A stretch of DNA of 64,000 nt from Anaerolineae bacterium (GTDB lineage: Bacteria; Chloroflexota; Anaerolineae; Aggregatilineales; Phototrophicaceae), in contig JADLAY010000034.1 in assembly GCA_020849765.1 (NCBI GenBank), positions 1-64,000 of the forward strand. Reading direction: 5' to 3'. Under the pieces are notes generated by a model. It was not told where the DNA came from, did not search any database, and saw only the letters and a list, made by a program, of their open reading frames with translations. The translations under genes and the position numbers were made by a program. Below, piece by piece: positions 17,398 to 26,118 of the stretch; the stretch's first letter is position 1; every line of letters starts with the position of its first letter.

Positions 17398-19464
17398 ATG
17401 ACCATCCGTACTGCTCAAGAACGCTTCGCTGATGTCGTTTTTGGGCATCGTCTCAAGACAGCAGAGATCACGCACCAGACTGCGCCGAACCCGATCGCGC
17501 TTGCCGTGTTGGCGAGCGATGCGCTGTCATCTGTCGCGTATGCAACTGAGGAAATCCTCATTATCCTGAATACGGCAGCCATCAGCGGCTTCGCGCTGCT
17601 GGGCTTCCAGGGCAACGGCGTGTCAATCCCGATTGCCATCCTGATTGCGATCCTGATCGGCATCGTCACGGTGTCGTACCGGCAGACCATCTTCTCGAAT
17701 CCGGCGGGCGGCGGCGGCTATCGCGTGGCCAAGGAAAACCTGGGCGAACGATTGGCCCAGGTCACCGGTGCCGCGCTGCTGACCGATTACATCCTGACGG
17801 TCGCCGTCAGCATCAGCGCGGGCGTCGCCAACCTGATCAGCGTCGAGCCGGAACTGGCGACCTACCGTGTTCATCTGACGGTCGGCATCATCGTCTTCAT
17901 GACCATCATCAACCTGCGTGGGGTCAAGGAAAGCGCGCGTCTGTTCTCGATCCCGACCTACTTCTTCCTGTTCATGATGCTGCTCACACTCGGCATCGGC
18001 TTTGTCAAGCTGGTGACCGGCACCCTAGGAACGGTGACAGACGTCCAGGCGATCCAGCACACAGCACTTGAGTCAATCTCGCTGCTGCTGCTGCTGCGCG
18101 CATTCTCGTCCGGCTGTACGGCACTGACCGGCATTGAAGCCATCTCGAACGATACTCAGCTCTTCCGGCAGCCGCGCGCGAAGAACGCTGCCAACACCCT
18201 GCTGGCGATGAGCGCCATCCTGATCACCCTGTTCTTGAGCATCACCGTGCTGGCGAATGCGGTGCAGGCCGTGCCCTCGCACGAAGAGACGATCATCAGC
18301 CAGTTGGCGCGCACCATCTATGGCGCCGACGGCCTGGGTTATCTCGCCTACGTGCTGACGATGGTCGGTGCCTTCGCGGTCTTGTTCATGGCGGCCAACA
18401 CGCCGTTCGCGGACTTCCCGCAACTTGCCGCGCTCTCCAGCGGCGACGGCTTCCTGCCGCGCCAACTGACCTACCGTGGCCGCCGCCTGGTCTTCACCTG
18501 GGGTGTGCTGACGTTGGCGACCAGCGCCATCGCGCTCGTCATCATCACCGGTGCCGTGATCACCAACCTGATCCCGCTCTATGCCATCGGCGTCTTCCTC
18601 GGCTTCACCATCAGCCAGGCAGGGATGGCGCGGCGTTTCTGGCGCGCCGGGCACCTCAAGCCGGGTGAATTCACTTACGGCCTGGAGACGAAGATCGTCT
18701 ACGACAAGCGTTGGCTGTTCAAGCTGGCGATCTCCAGCTTCGGCGCGGTGGTGACGTTCATCGTCATGCTCGTCTTCATCGTCACCAAGTTCACCAGCGG
18801 CGCGTGGTTCATCGTGCTGCTGATTCCGACCCTGGTGTGGGTGTTCTTCCGCATTCATCGCCACTACAAAGAGACGGCAGCCCGCCTGCGCCTCGATGAG
18901 ACGCCGATCTTTGACCAGAAGCCGATCGCGTTCGACCCTGAAAAGCATCACGAACTGGCGATTTACTTCTGCGATACGTGGTCGAAACTCGGTGTGACGG
19001 TGGTCGATGCCATCCTCAAGCGCGGGCTGCCCGTACAAATCGTGCACATCGACGTTGACGAGAGACGCGCCGAAGCCTTTGCCAAGCGCAGCCAGGAAAT
19101 CTCGACCATGAATGGTTGGGATCCGGGCATCATCCACGTCATCCACGACCAGTACCGCGATCTGTATCACAGTGTCGCATCGGTTCTGCAGGAGATGCGC
19201 GAGCAGTATCCCAATGCATACTTCGAAGTCTACATTGGCGCACTGCGGACGAGCTTCCCCTACACCCTGCTCCACATGTCGACCGATCGCTTCCTGCGTG
19301 ACGCGCTTGAAGAAGTGGAAAATGTCGCGCTCAACATCAAACAGATCAACCTGGACGCGATCCCGCTGCCGCCTGACTTCAAGGTCACGTTTGAGCATGT
19401 GACCGATCATCAGGCTCACGAAGGCATGGACGCGGCCCTGAGCGCAGGGCAGATCGGCGCCTGA
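17398..19464 (+). CDS. APC-superfamily permease, KimA/KUP-like (potassium or amino acid uptake)
   Basis: A 688-residue membrane protein with about twelve helices (40-500) and a cytosolic C-terminal domain (about 510-688). The first helix region reads APNPIALAVLASDALSSVAYATEEIL, close to Bacillus KimA (YdaO), a high-affinity potassium importer; NPAGGGGYRVAKENLGE is the second conserved block. AGGGGAGA precedes ATG 17398, which is preferred to an upstream in-frame start. The flanking Usp-like gene and KdpDE-like pair favour potassium over amino acids, but this is inference. I see no c-di-AMP riboswitch upstream. Confidence 0.85.
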   Translation: MTIRTAQERFADVVFGHRLKTAEITHQTAPNPIALAVLASDALSSVAYATEEILIILNTAAISGFALLGFQGNGVSIPIAILIAILIGIVTVSYRQTIFSNPAGGGGYRVAKENLGERLAQVTGAALLTDYILTVAVSISAGVANLISVEPELATYRVHLTVGIIVFMTIINLRGVKESARLFSIPTYFFLFMMLLTLGIGFVKLVTGTLGTVTDVQAIQHTALESISLLLLLRAFSSGCTALTGIEAISNDTQLFRQPRAKNAANTLLAMSAILITLFLSITVLANAVQAVPSHEETIISQLARTIYGADGLGYLAYVLTMVGAFAVLFMAANTPFADFPQLAALSSGDGFLPRQLTYRGRRLVFTWGVLTLATSAIALVIITGAVITNLIPLYAIGVFLGFTISQAGMARRFWRAGHLKPGEFTYGLETKIVYDKRWLFKLAISSFGAVVTFIVMLVFIVTKFTSGAWFIVLLIPTLVWVFFRIHRHYKETAARLRLDETPIFDQKPIAFDPEKHHELAIYFCDTWSKLGVTVVDAILKRGLPVQIVHIDVDERRAEAFAKRSQEISTMNGWDPGIIHVIHDQYRDLYHSVASVLQEMREQYPNAYFEVYIGALRTSFPYTLLHMSTDRFLRDALEEVENVALNIKQINLDAIPLPPDFKVTFEHVTDHQAHEGMDAALSAGQIGA

Positions 19465-19490
19465 GACAGGCAACGTTCAGTCGGACAAGA

Positions 19491-19521
19491 AAACAGCGGC
19501 GGACTTGTGATCCGCCGCTGT
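19491..19521 (-). terminator. Rho-independent terminator of the KdpE-like gene
   Basis: ACAGCGGCGGA (19493-19503) and TCCGCCGCTGT (19511-19521) form a perfect 11-base stem around a 7-base loop. On the minus strand it is followed by TTTTCTT, so it best terminates the response-regulator transcript. It lies between convergent genes and may also slow plus-strand transcription. Confidence 0.8.
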
Positions 19522-19534
19522 GATTCCGACACCT

Positions 19535-20233
19535 TCACTCGATTGCGACAAAGCGGTAGCCGACGCCCGGCTCGTTGAGGATGTAGCGCACGTTGCGCGC
19601 TGGATTCTCGCGCAGTTTCTTGCGCAGCTGGTTGACGAATACGCGCACATAATGATCCATGTCGCCGTATTCCGGCCCCCAGACAGCACCGAGAATCGCG
19701 CGGTGCGTCATCACCTTGCCCGGATGTGTCGCCAGTAGGCGCAGCAGCTCGTATTCTTTCGGCGTCAGATGCACCTGTTCGCCCTCGACATGGACGATGC
19801 GTTTCGCCAGGTCGATATGCAAATCACCCACGCGGAGCTCCGACTTCTGCGCCGCCGAAGGTTCGCCGGACGTGCGGCGTAAGATGGCGAGGATGCGGGC
19901 GTTGAGTTCTTCCATGCCGAACGGCTTGGTCAGGTAGTCATCCGCGCCGACGGCCAGTGCCGTGACCTTGGTCTTCTCCTCGTCGTGAACGGACAGCATG
20001 ATGATCGGCGTATTCGACCACTCACGCAGGCGCTTGCAGACTTCGATGCCATCCGGCTCCGAGCCGAGCGAGATGTCGAGAATGATGATGCCGGGCGCCT
20101 GCTGCGCGGCAAGCGTGATGGCATCGAGGCCATTCGAGGCGGTGATCACCTCGTAGCCATGTCCGTTGAGACCGATCTTGAGTTGTTTGCGGATCTGGGG
20201 TTCGTCATCAACCACCAGAATCTTGAGTTTCAA
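19535..20233 (-). CDS. OmpR/KdpE-type response regulator
   Basis: A 232-residue regulator. The receiver domain starts KILVVDDEPQIRKQL, has the phospho-acceptor in IIILDIS and the conserved lysine in LTKPFG, and is followed by a winged-helix output domain (HLTPKEYELLRLLATHPGKVMTH, then EPGVGYRF). Start is TTG 20233 with GGAGAAG seven bases upstream. It overlaps the kinase gene by 26 bases, so it is translated downstream of it in one operon. The ending and length match KdpE. It probably regulates potassium transport genes; the target is not shown by the sequence. Confidence 0.92.
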   Translation of the reverse strand: MKLKILVVDDEPQIRKQLKIGLNGHGYEVITASNGLDAITLAAQQAPGIIILDISLGSEPDGIEVCKRLREWSNTPIIMLSVHDEEKTKVTALAVGADDYLTKPFGMEELNARILAILRRTSGEPSAAQKSELRVGDLHIDLAKRIVHVEGEQVHLTPKEYELLRLLATHPGKVMTHRAILGAVWGPEYGDMDHYVRVFVNQLRKKLRENPARNVRYILNEPGVGYRFVAIE

Positions 20234-21602
20234 GATATTTCTTCTCCTGTGCAGGCAGCACAATGACGAACGTGGCACCGCCGCCGGGCGTGTCTTCGAT
20301 GCGCAGCTTGCCGTGGTGCGCCTCGATGATGCCCTGCGCGATCGGCAGCCCCAGGCCGATGCGACCTTCCCGACCGCGGTAAAACGGCTCCATAATCTGG
20401 ACTTTCATCTCTGGCGAAATCGTCTCGCCATGGTTGACGACCTTCAGGAGAATCTCCTTGCCTGCGACCTCGCCGCGGATCTCGACCGCGCTTTCGGGCG
20501 GCTCATAGCGGATGGAATTGTCGACCAGATTCGTCAGCGCCTGGAGGAGCAGGCCGTAATCGAAGTTGACCAGTGGCATGTCGTCCGGGAAGACGATCTT
20601 GACGCGCTCCTGTTTGTGAAGCTGCCAGGCGCGCGCGGCCACATCGCCGGCCACCTCCTCCAGCGAGTTCAAGCCGGTGCTCAGGCGCAGCGCTCCAGCC
20701 TTCAGGCGCGACATGTCGAGCAGATTGCCCACCAGCCGATCGAGTTGGTCGGCCTCGGATTCGATGGTTTCGGCGATCTCGACGCGCTCGGTCGCCGGCA
20801 GCGTGTCGCCAAACTGGCGCAAATTGCTCGCTGACGTCTTGATGATCGTGATCGGCGTGCGCAGATCGTGCGAGACCGCGTGCAGGAGCGCCGTCTTCAG
20901 CCGGTCCGCCTCCTCGAACTGCTGGCTCTTGCGCGCCCGCTCCGCCAGTTCGATGCGCTGCAAAGCCATGGCCGCCTGCACAGCGCACGTATTCAGCAGG
21001 TCGAGCCGCGGTTCCTCCAGCGACGAGCGGAAGGCCACGCGCAGCGTCCCGTAGACGTGTTCCGATGTCTGGAGCAGCAGATAGTGCGTCGTCAAATCGT
21101 CGGCGGCAGCTTCGGTCGTGAAGGGTAGTAGATCCGCCTTGACGGCGCCCAGGTCGTCACACATGAGCCGCGTCAGCGTTGCGTAGATCTCCGTCTCGGA
21201 AGTCAACTGATTCAGGGCACGTGTCAGAGCGTAGAGGATCGATTGTTCGTGTGCGCGCTGCTGTGCCGTCCGTGCCTGCTGCCGAGCGCGCGCGCCCAGA
21301 CGCCCGGCGATGGCCGCGACGACCAGGAAGACGATCAGGTCGAGCACTTCGCGCGGATCGGCGACCAGCAAGGTATGCAGGGGCTGGACGAAGAAATAAT
21401 TGATGCTGACAAAACTGGCAAACGCCGTCACGAAGGCGGGCCCGGTGCCGCGTGTGACCGCCATGATCACGACCAGAAGCAGAAAGACCATCGTCACGTT
21501 GGCGATCGTGAACAGATCGCGCAAAGGCAACTGGATGAGCGTCAGCCCGATTACGCTGACGACCGCCAGGACATAAGCGACGATGGCGCGCCTTGAATAC
21601 AT
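20208..21602 (-). CDS. KdpD-like sensor histidine kinase lacking the N-terminal KdpD domain
   Basis: A 464-residue kinase. Four closely packed helices in the first ~120 residues (AYVLAVVSVIGLTLIQL, VFLLLVVIMAV and so on) match the DUF4118 membrane domain of KdpD. A GAF-like region (about 140-230), HisKA with HAVSHDLRTPI, and an HATPase domain (with LTNLVDNSIRYEP and GLGLPIAQGIIEAHHG) follow. The ~400-residue cytosolic KdpD and Usp segments of E. coli KdpD are missing. ATG 21602 is chosen because the helices begin there. The separate Usp-like gene at 16773 could supply the missing partner (speculation). Confidence 0.88.
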   Translation of the reverse strand: MYSRRAIVAYVLAVVSVIGLTLIQLPLRDLFTIANVTMVFLLLVVIMAVTRGTGPAFVTAFASFVSINYFFVQPLHTLLVADPREVLDLIVFLVVAAIAGRLGARARQQARTAQQRAHEQSILYALTRALNQLTSETEIYATLTRLMCDDLGAVKADLLPFTTEAAADDLTTHYLLLQTSEHVYGTLRVAFRSSLEEPRLDLLNTCAVQAAMALQRIELAERARKSQQFEEADRLKTALLHAVSHDLRTPITIIKTSASNLRQFGDTLPATERVEIAETIESEADQLDRLVGNLLDMSRLKAGALRLSTGLNSLEEVAGDVAARAWQLHKQERVKIVFPDDMPLVNFDYGLLLQALTNLVDNSIRYEPPESAVEIRGEVAGKEILLKVVNHGETISPEMKVQIMEPFYRGREGRIGLGLPIAQGIIEAHHGKLRIEDTPGGGATFVIVLPAQEKKYLETQDSGG

Positions 21603-21724
21603 CCTCAGATCTTCTCCGGCCAGAGTATTGACGCTAATTGTACAGCGTTGGTTGACCGGAAAGATCGATCTTGATGTTTTCCTGATAGGGCAAACCGCGA
21701 TGCTGAACACTGCTCAGGGGCGAA

Positions 21725-21757
21725 TGAGCCAGCATTCGCTTAGGCATGGCTGGCTCA
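21725..21757. terminator. Inverted repeat between the ABC operon and the kinase
   Basis: TGAGCCAGC (21725-21733) pairs with GCTGGCTCA (21749-21757) over a 15-base loop, just past the end of the minus-strand ABC ATPase gene. No clear T tract follows on the minus strand. It may end the ABC operon transcript. Confidence 0.4.
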
Positions 21758-21778
21758 ACAGAACTTCCGTGCAGTCGA

Positions 21779-22876
21779 TCACGCCGGCAGGAGATGAATC
21801 GCTTCCGCGGCAAAATCGATGCCGATGCGCTGCCCTTCCGCGATGGGGCTCTTCCCGCGCGGGTCTTGCTCGACGACGACGATGTTGTGCCCGCCGATAT
21901 TGACGATGTACTCGACTTCCGAGCCAAGGAACATGGCCTGCTCGACCACGACCTGCGGCAGTGATTCGTCAGCGCACAAGGTGAGCGATTCCGAACGCAG
22001 CATGGCCACAATCGGCATTCCGGGGCTGTAGTCAAACCTGACCGGCACGGTGTAGCGCCGCGATAAAACCTCGACCACAAGCCGACTGCCTGCTTGTTCG
22101 ATCACGGTTGCATCGACGAAATTTGCGCGCCCGATAAAGTCTGCGACAAAGCGCGTCGCTGGCGTGTGGTAGATCTCGCTCGGCGTCCCCATTTGCTCGA
22201 TCTGCCCCTTGTTCATGACGACGATGCGGTCAGACAACGCCATCGCCTCAATCTGATCATGAGTGACATAGACGCTCGTGATGCGCAGGCGACGCTGAAG
22301 CCGGTGAATTTCGCTGCGCATCTGGATACGCAGCTTCGCATCGAGATTCGACAACGGCTCGTCAAACAGGAGGACACGCGGCTCCATCACCAACGAACGC
22401 GCCAGGGCGACGCGCTGCTGCTGCCCGCCGGAAAGCTCATTGGGACGGCGATCGCCCAGGCCTTTCAGCCCCATTTGCCCCAGTGTTTCATCGACCTTGG
22501 ATTTGATCTCAGAGCGTGAGAGACGGCGCAGATGCAATCCGTAAGCGATATTCTCGAAAACGCTCATGTGCGGAAATAACGCGTAGCTCTGAAACACCAT
22601 CGCCATATCACGCTTGTTGGGTGGCTGGTCGGTGATGTCTTTGCCGTCCAGCAGGATGCGTCCGGCAGTCGGCATCTCAAAGCCGGCGATCAAGCGCAGC
22701 GTCGTCGTCTTGCCACAACCGGACGGCCCCAGCAAGGTCAGGAATTCTCCCGGTTGGATGGTGAGATTCACGGCATCGACAGCCTTGACTTCCCCTTCGC
22801 CGCTATGCGACGGAAAAACCTTCGTGATCTTCTCCAGGCGCAAGCTGTCCGCTGCGTTGTTCTGGGTAGCGGCCAT
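21779..22876 (-). CDS. ABC transporter ATP-binding protein (FbpC/PotA type)
   Basis: A 365-residue ATPase. Walker A GPSGCGKTT, Q-loop VFQSYALFPHMSVFENI, signature LSGGQQQRVALARSL, Walker B VLLFDEPLSNLDA and H-loop VTHDQIEAMA are all intact. A C-terminal TOBE-type regulatory domain covers about 240-365. It starts one base after the permease stop, with AAGGAGG inside the permease end. It energises the adjacent permease and binding protein. Confidence 0.94.
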   Translation of the reverse strand: MAATQNNAADSLRLEKITKVFPSHSGEGEVKAVDAVNLTIQPGEFLTLLGPSGCGKTTTLRLIAGFEMPTAGRILLDGKDITDQPPNKRDMAMVFQSYALFPHMSVFENIAYGLHLRRLSRSEIKSKVDETLGQMGLKGLGDRRPNELSGGQQQRVALARSLVMEPRVLLFDEPLSNLDAKLRIQMRSEIHRLQRRLRITSVYVTHDQIEAMALSDRIVVMNKGQIEQMGTPSEIYHTPATRFVADFIGRANFVDATVIEQAGSRLVVEVLSRRYTVPVRFDYSPGMPIVAMLRSESLTLCADESLPQVVVEQAMFLGSEVEYIVNIGGHNIVVVEQDPRGKSPIAEGQRIGIDFAAEAIHLLPA

Positions 22877-22877
22877 G

Positions 22878-24620
22878 TCATGCGCCTCCTTCTAAGGAAC
22901 GTTCCGCGCCGGTCGTCGAACCGACGGTGAGATACAATATGCCGATGGCGACCAGGACGATTGCAATCAAAATGACACAGTAGGCAAAGGCATTGCCATA
23001 GCGCCCTTGTTCGGTTTCATTCAAGATCTGCTGGGTCATGATCCGCGTCTGCGGTGTCGTCAGAAAGACGATCGCGGAAATCGTCGTCATCGACCGGGCA
23101 AAAGCGTAGATCAGGCCCGCCAGGAAAGCCGGTCGAATCAACGGCAGCGTGATCTTGCGGAAAGTCACGGCGTTATTCGCACCCAGGCTGATCGACGCTT
23201 CCTCGATGGCCGGGTCAATCTGAGACAGCAGCGCCGCTCCCGATCGTAACGCCGCCGGAACACTGCGTATGACATAGACGATGACGATCGCCAGCGCGCC
23301 GCCGAGCACCGCTCGCCCGCCTGTGAGCTTGGGGATGAGCGTGATCGCAGGCACATTGTCGCCCACGAATGGCAACGTCAGCGTGATCGGGTTGTTGAAC
23401 ACGAGCAGGTAGCCAATACCGATGATCGTGCCCGGCACCGCAATGCCCAACATGGTGCCAAAATCGATGATATTCCGTCCGGCGAAGGCTTTGCGGACGA
23501 TCAGAAACGCGATCAACATGCCGAGGACACCGGCAAGTGGTGTGGCAATAATCGCGAACGTCGTTGTATCGACCATCGCGTCCGAACCGTAACCGTTGAT
23601 GACAAAATCGAAGTGTTCCAGCGTGAAGGTGTTGTTGACACCAAACACCCGTGTGACCGAACCGACGAACATCACCGCATAGATGCTGATGATCAAGGCG
23701 CAAATACCGAGCACAAGACCCGTCAGTCCCCAACGAACGACCGGATGCGTGATCTGTTGAGGCGTCCCCGCAGGCTTGCCGGTCACGGACACGACCGACG
23801 TACGACCGACCCAATAGCGCTGAATAATGAAAACGGTCAGCGACGGCACCAGCAAAATCACAGAAAAGACGGCTGCAGCGACATTGTCATGGAGGCCGAT
23901 GATCGAGATGTAGACACGGGTCGCCAGCACTTCGTAATTGCCGCCCAGAACGAGCGGATTGCCGAGGTCGGCAATCGCCTCGACGAACAGCAGCAGAAAC
24001 GAGGCCGCAAACCCCGGCAGCAGCATCGGCACGGTGACCGTGCGAAAGATGTGCCACTTGCTGGCACCCAGGTTGGTCGCAGCTTCTTCCAGCGATGGAT
24101 CGAGCGCTTGCAGCATGCCTTTGAAGTTGAGGTAAGCGATCGTGAACAGCGATAACGACAGCGCCAGAGTCAGCCCTGTCAAACCATAGATGTCATAGCG
24201 GACACCAAAGATGCCCTTGCTGATCATGCCGTTGCGCCCGAATAGCAGAATGATCGCTGTGGCGACGGCAAACGGGGGCGAAATGATCGGCACCAGCGCA
24301 ATCAGGTGCATGAAACGCTTGAAAGGCGCTTTCACCTTTACCTGTACATACGCGAAAAGAAACCCGATCACGGTACCCACCGTGGCGACGGACAGCCCCA
24401 TCGTCAGCGTGTTGACGATGATGTCTTGATAGGCGCGCTCGCCCAGATAATGACCGAATAATGCGCGCCCTTCCTCAGACAGGCTCACGCCTATCATCGC
24501 CAAGATTGGAAGGACGATCGCGATAAAAATGAATAAAACGACCAGCAACAAACTTATCGCCAGCACGGGGTCCTGCAAGATGCGCCGGAATCCAGCGCCA
24601 AAGCGTCTCTGTGTCAGCAA
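22878..24620 (-). CDS. Fused ABC transporter permease (FbpB/AfuB type, two permease halves)
   Basis: A 580-residue protein with about twelve helices in two homologous halves, each carrying an EAA-type loop: DPSLEEAATNLGASKWHIFRTVTVPML in the first and DPAIEEASISLGANNAVTFRKITLPLI in the second. This duplication is typical of Fbp/Afu/thiamine-type importers. The apparent start is TTG 24620, with AGAGG nine bases upstream. It is the middle gene of the operon, 98 bases after the binding-protein gene. Confidence 0.93.
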   Translation of the reverse strand: MLTQRRFGAGFRRILQDPVLAISLLLVVLFIFIAIVLPILAMIGVSLSEEGRALFGHYLGERAYQDIIVNTLTMGLSVATVGTVIGFLFAYVQVKVKAPFKRFMHLIALVPIISPPFAVATAIILLFGRNGMISKGIFGVRYDIYGLTGLTLALSLSLFTIAYLNFKGMLQALDPSLEEAATNLGASKWHIFRTVTVPMLLPGFAASFLLLFVEAIADLGNPLVLGGNYEVLATRVYISIIGLHDNVAAAVFSVILLVPSLTVFIIQRYWVGRTSVVSVTGKPAGTPQQITHPVVRWGLTGLVLGICALIISIYAVMFVGSVTRVFGVNNTFTLEHFDFVINGYGSDAMVDTTTFAIIATPLAGVLGMLIAFLIVRKAFAGRNIIDFGTMLGIAVPGTIIGIGYLLVFNNPITLTLPFVGDNVPAITLIPKLTGGRAVLGGALAIVIVYVIRSVPAALRSGAALLSQIDPAIEEASISLGANNAVTFRKITLPLIRPAFLAGLIYAFARSMTTISAIVFLTTPQTRIMTQQILNETEQGRYGNAFAYCVILIAIVLVAIGILYLTVGSTTGAERSLEGGA

Positions 24621-24662
24621 TGGAACGACCTCTTGAAGTCAGCAATAACAACATAAATGAAG

Positions 24663-24694
24663 AAACTGCCCTCCTCGATTGGGGAGGGCAGTTT
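24663..24694 (-). terminator. Intra-operon hairpin after the binding-protein gene
   Basis: AAACTGCCCTCC (24663-24674) and GGAGGGCAGTTT (24683-24694) form a perfect 12-base stem with an 8-base loop, followed on the minus strand by CTTCATTT. Partial terminators here commonly keep binding-protein transcripts more abundant than those for the membrane subunits. Confidence 0.7.
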
Positions 24695-24718
24695 GCGATC
24701 ATGAGACTTGGTTATCCG

Positions 24719-25801
24719 TCAATCTGTCGGTGCCGGTGCGATTTCGGTATCGAACCGCTCAACCAGCTCCGTGCGCAGTGCGCCTGCCGCCGGGAAGTTG
24801 TAGTCGATCAGCGTCAGGGATGACAGATCAACCGCCAGATCAGAAATTGGCGCTTCGGGATTGGTCGGAATCTGGAAGGCGTTCACCTGCAGCGCGGTCG
24901 CCTGACCTTCGGCACTCAGCGTGAAATCGAGGAACATGCGCGCCGCTTCCGGTTCCGGACCACCCGTAATGATGGCGACACCACCGTTTTCGTAACCGGT
25001 GCCTTCTTCGGGGAAGGACGTCACCAGCACACCTTCAAAACCCTCGACCTGAAGTTTCACACAGTCGTGTGAGAAGATGACCGAGACGGCGATCTCGCCG
25101 CGCCCGGCCATCGGCCCAGAGGCCAGACCGGAACGGGTATACTGCAGGATGTTGTTGTTGAGTTCGGCGAAGTAAGCGAAGGCATTGTCGATGGCGGCCT
25201 GGGTCGGGGTACCGTCTTCGTTGTAACCGGTGCCCGCTTCCTCAGCTTCCAGTTTGTCCGCTTCCAGCGTGATCACCGTCCAGAAGGCCGTGAAGGCCGT
25301 GCCGGAGGTGGCCGGATGCGCCATCGCGACATTGCCCTTCAACGCCGGGTTGAGCAGATCTTGCCAGGAGGTCGGCACGTCGACGCCAAGCTCCTCGAGC
25401 ACCTGTACGTTGGAGCAGAAACCGGTCGCACCGACGTAAACGCCGTACCACATGTTGTCCGCGCCGACGTAACGTGGATCGAGCAGTTCGGCATTCGGCG
25501 ATTCATACGATTCGAACAGGCCGTCATTGGCCGCCGCGATGTAGGCATCCGCCGGGCCGCCCCACCAGACCGAGAACTCCGGGTTATCCGCAGTCGCGCG
25601 AATTCTCGCCAGCGCCTCGCCCGACGAAAGCCGGACGTAGGACGTTTCAATGCCGGTCTTTTCCTGGAAAGCCTGCGTCATCGCGACGCACCAGTCTTCT
25701 TGGGGTGTACACAAAACCGTAAGGGAATCTTCTTGTGCGCTCGCGGGAATCAAGGTCAGCAAGAGCAATGCAACCACGAAAAACAAGCCAAACCTTTTCA
25801 C
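24719..25801 (-). CDS. AfuA/FbpA-family ABC substrate-binding protein
   Basis: A 360-residue binding protein. A signal peptide (about 1-22) ends PASAQED without a lipobox cysteine. The mature part shows the COG1840-type pattern: SSGEALARIRATADNPEFSVWWGG, then GVYVGATGFCSNVQVLEELGV, SWQDLLNPALKGN and HPATSGTAFTA. Start is GTG 25801 with AGGAGAG upstream; an 18-codon longer frame lacks support. Iron-binding FbpA proteins need an adjacent Tyr-Tyr pair, and the equivalent segment here reads QYTRSG, so ferric iron is doubtful. Relatives bind hexose phosphates (AfuA) or phosphonates. Confidence 0.88.
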   Translation of the reverse strand: MKRFGLFFVVALLLLTLIPASAQEDSLTVLCTPQEDWCVAMTQAFQEKTGIETSYVRLSSGEALARIRATADNPEFSVWWGGPADAYIAAANDGLFESYESPNAELLDPRYVGADNMWYGVYVGATGFCSNVQVLEELGVDVPTSWQDLLNPALKGNVAMAHPATSGTAFTAFWTVITLEADKLEAEEAGTGYNEDGTPTQAAIDNAFAYFAELNNNILQYTRSGLASGPMAGRGEIAVSVIFSHDCVKLQVEGFEGVLVTSFPEEGTGYENGGVAIITGGPEPEAARMFLDFTLSAEGQATALQVNAFQIPTNPEAPISDLAVDLSSLTLIDYNFPAAGALRTELVERFDTEIAPAPTD

Positions 25802-26118
25802 GTCTCTCTCTCCTCTGAAATAACCGCATGACAAAAACGTAAGTACCGCCGGCAAATAACACCCGCGGTAGAGTCCCTTCGGAGACAGAATTCCTCCTCA
25901 TGTGGCAGGAGAAGGTATGCCGCCGCGGAATATTAAAGGGAGTTTAAGTAATTGTTAAGTACCTGTCAAGCTGTTCGCCGCGTTCGTGTCGATCTCTCAT
26001 TTGTTGTTCCGGCGCGAGACAGCGTGCAGCATGCGCAAATGCCACTTGGCGCGCCAAGCGCTTGAATGTAAAGTCAAAGTTCGATTCGCTGTATCAAATA
26101 GAAACTGCGCTGAACACC
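25802..26118. promoter_or_regulatory. Divergent control region with 11-bp-phased direct repeats
   Basis: This 317-base gap separates the minus-strand ABC operon from the plus-strand metallohydrolase. Within it TTTAAGTA (25943-25950), GTTAAGTA (25954-25961) and a weaker GTCAAGCT (25965-25972) recur every 11 bases with three-base spacers. That phasing is how OmpR/PhoB-family regulators bind one face of DNA, and the units resemble Pho boxes. I see no other feature in the gap. Confidence 0.5.

Noticed and set aside
18073-19473. 466-codon minus-strand open frame opposite the KimA-like permease
   Set aside because: The composition is antisense-like (very rich in D, R, H and G), with no hydrophobic or motif structure; the sense protein is a clear permease.
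21779-25801. Naming the operon fbpABC (ferric iron)
   Set aside because: The permease and ATPase fit the family, but the binding protein lacks the iron-binding tyrosine pair, so the substrate name is not justified.
26062-26118. Longer N-terminus for the CehA/McbA-like protein
   Set aside because: The extra 19 residues have no ribosome site and do not resemble a signal peptide; the folded domain starts at 26119.
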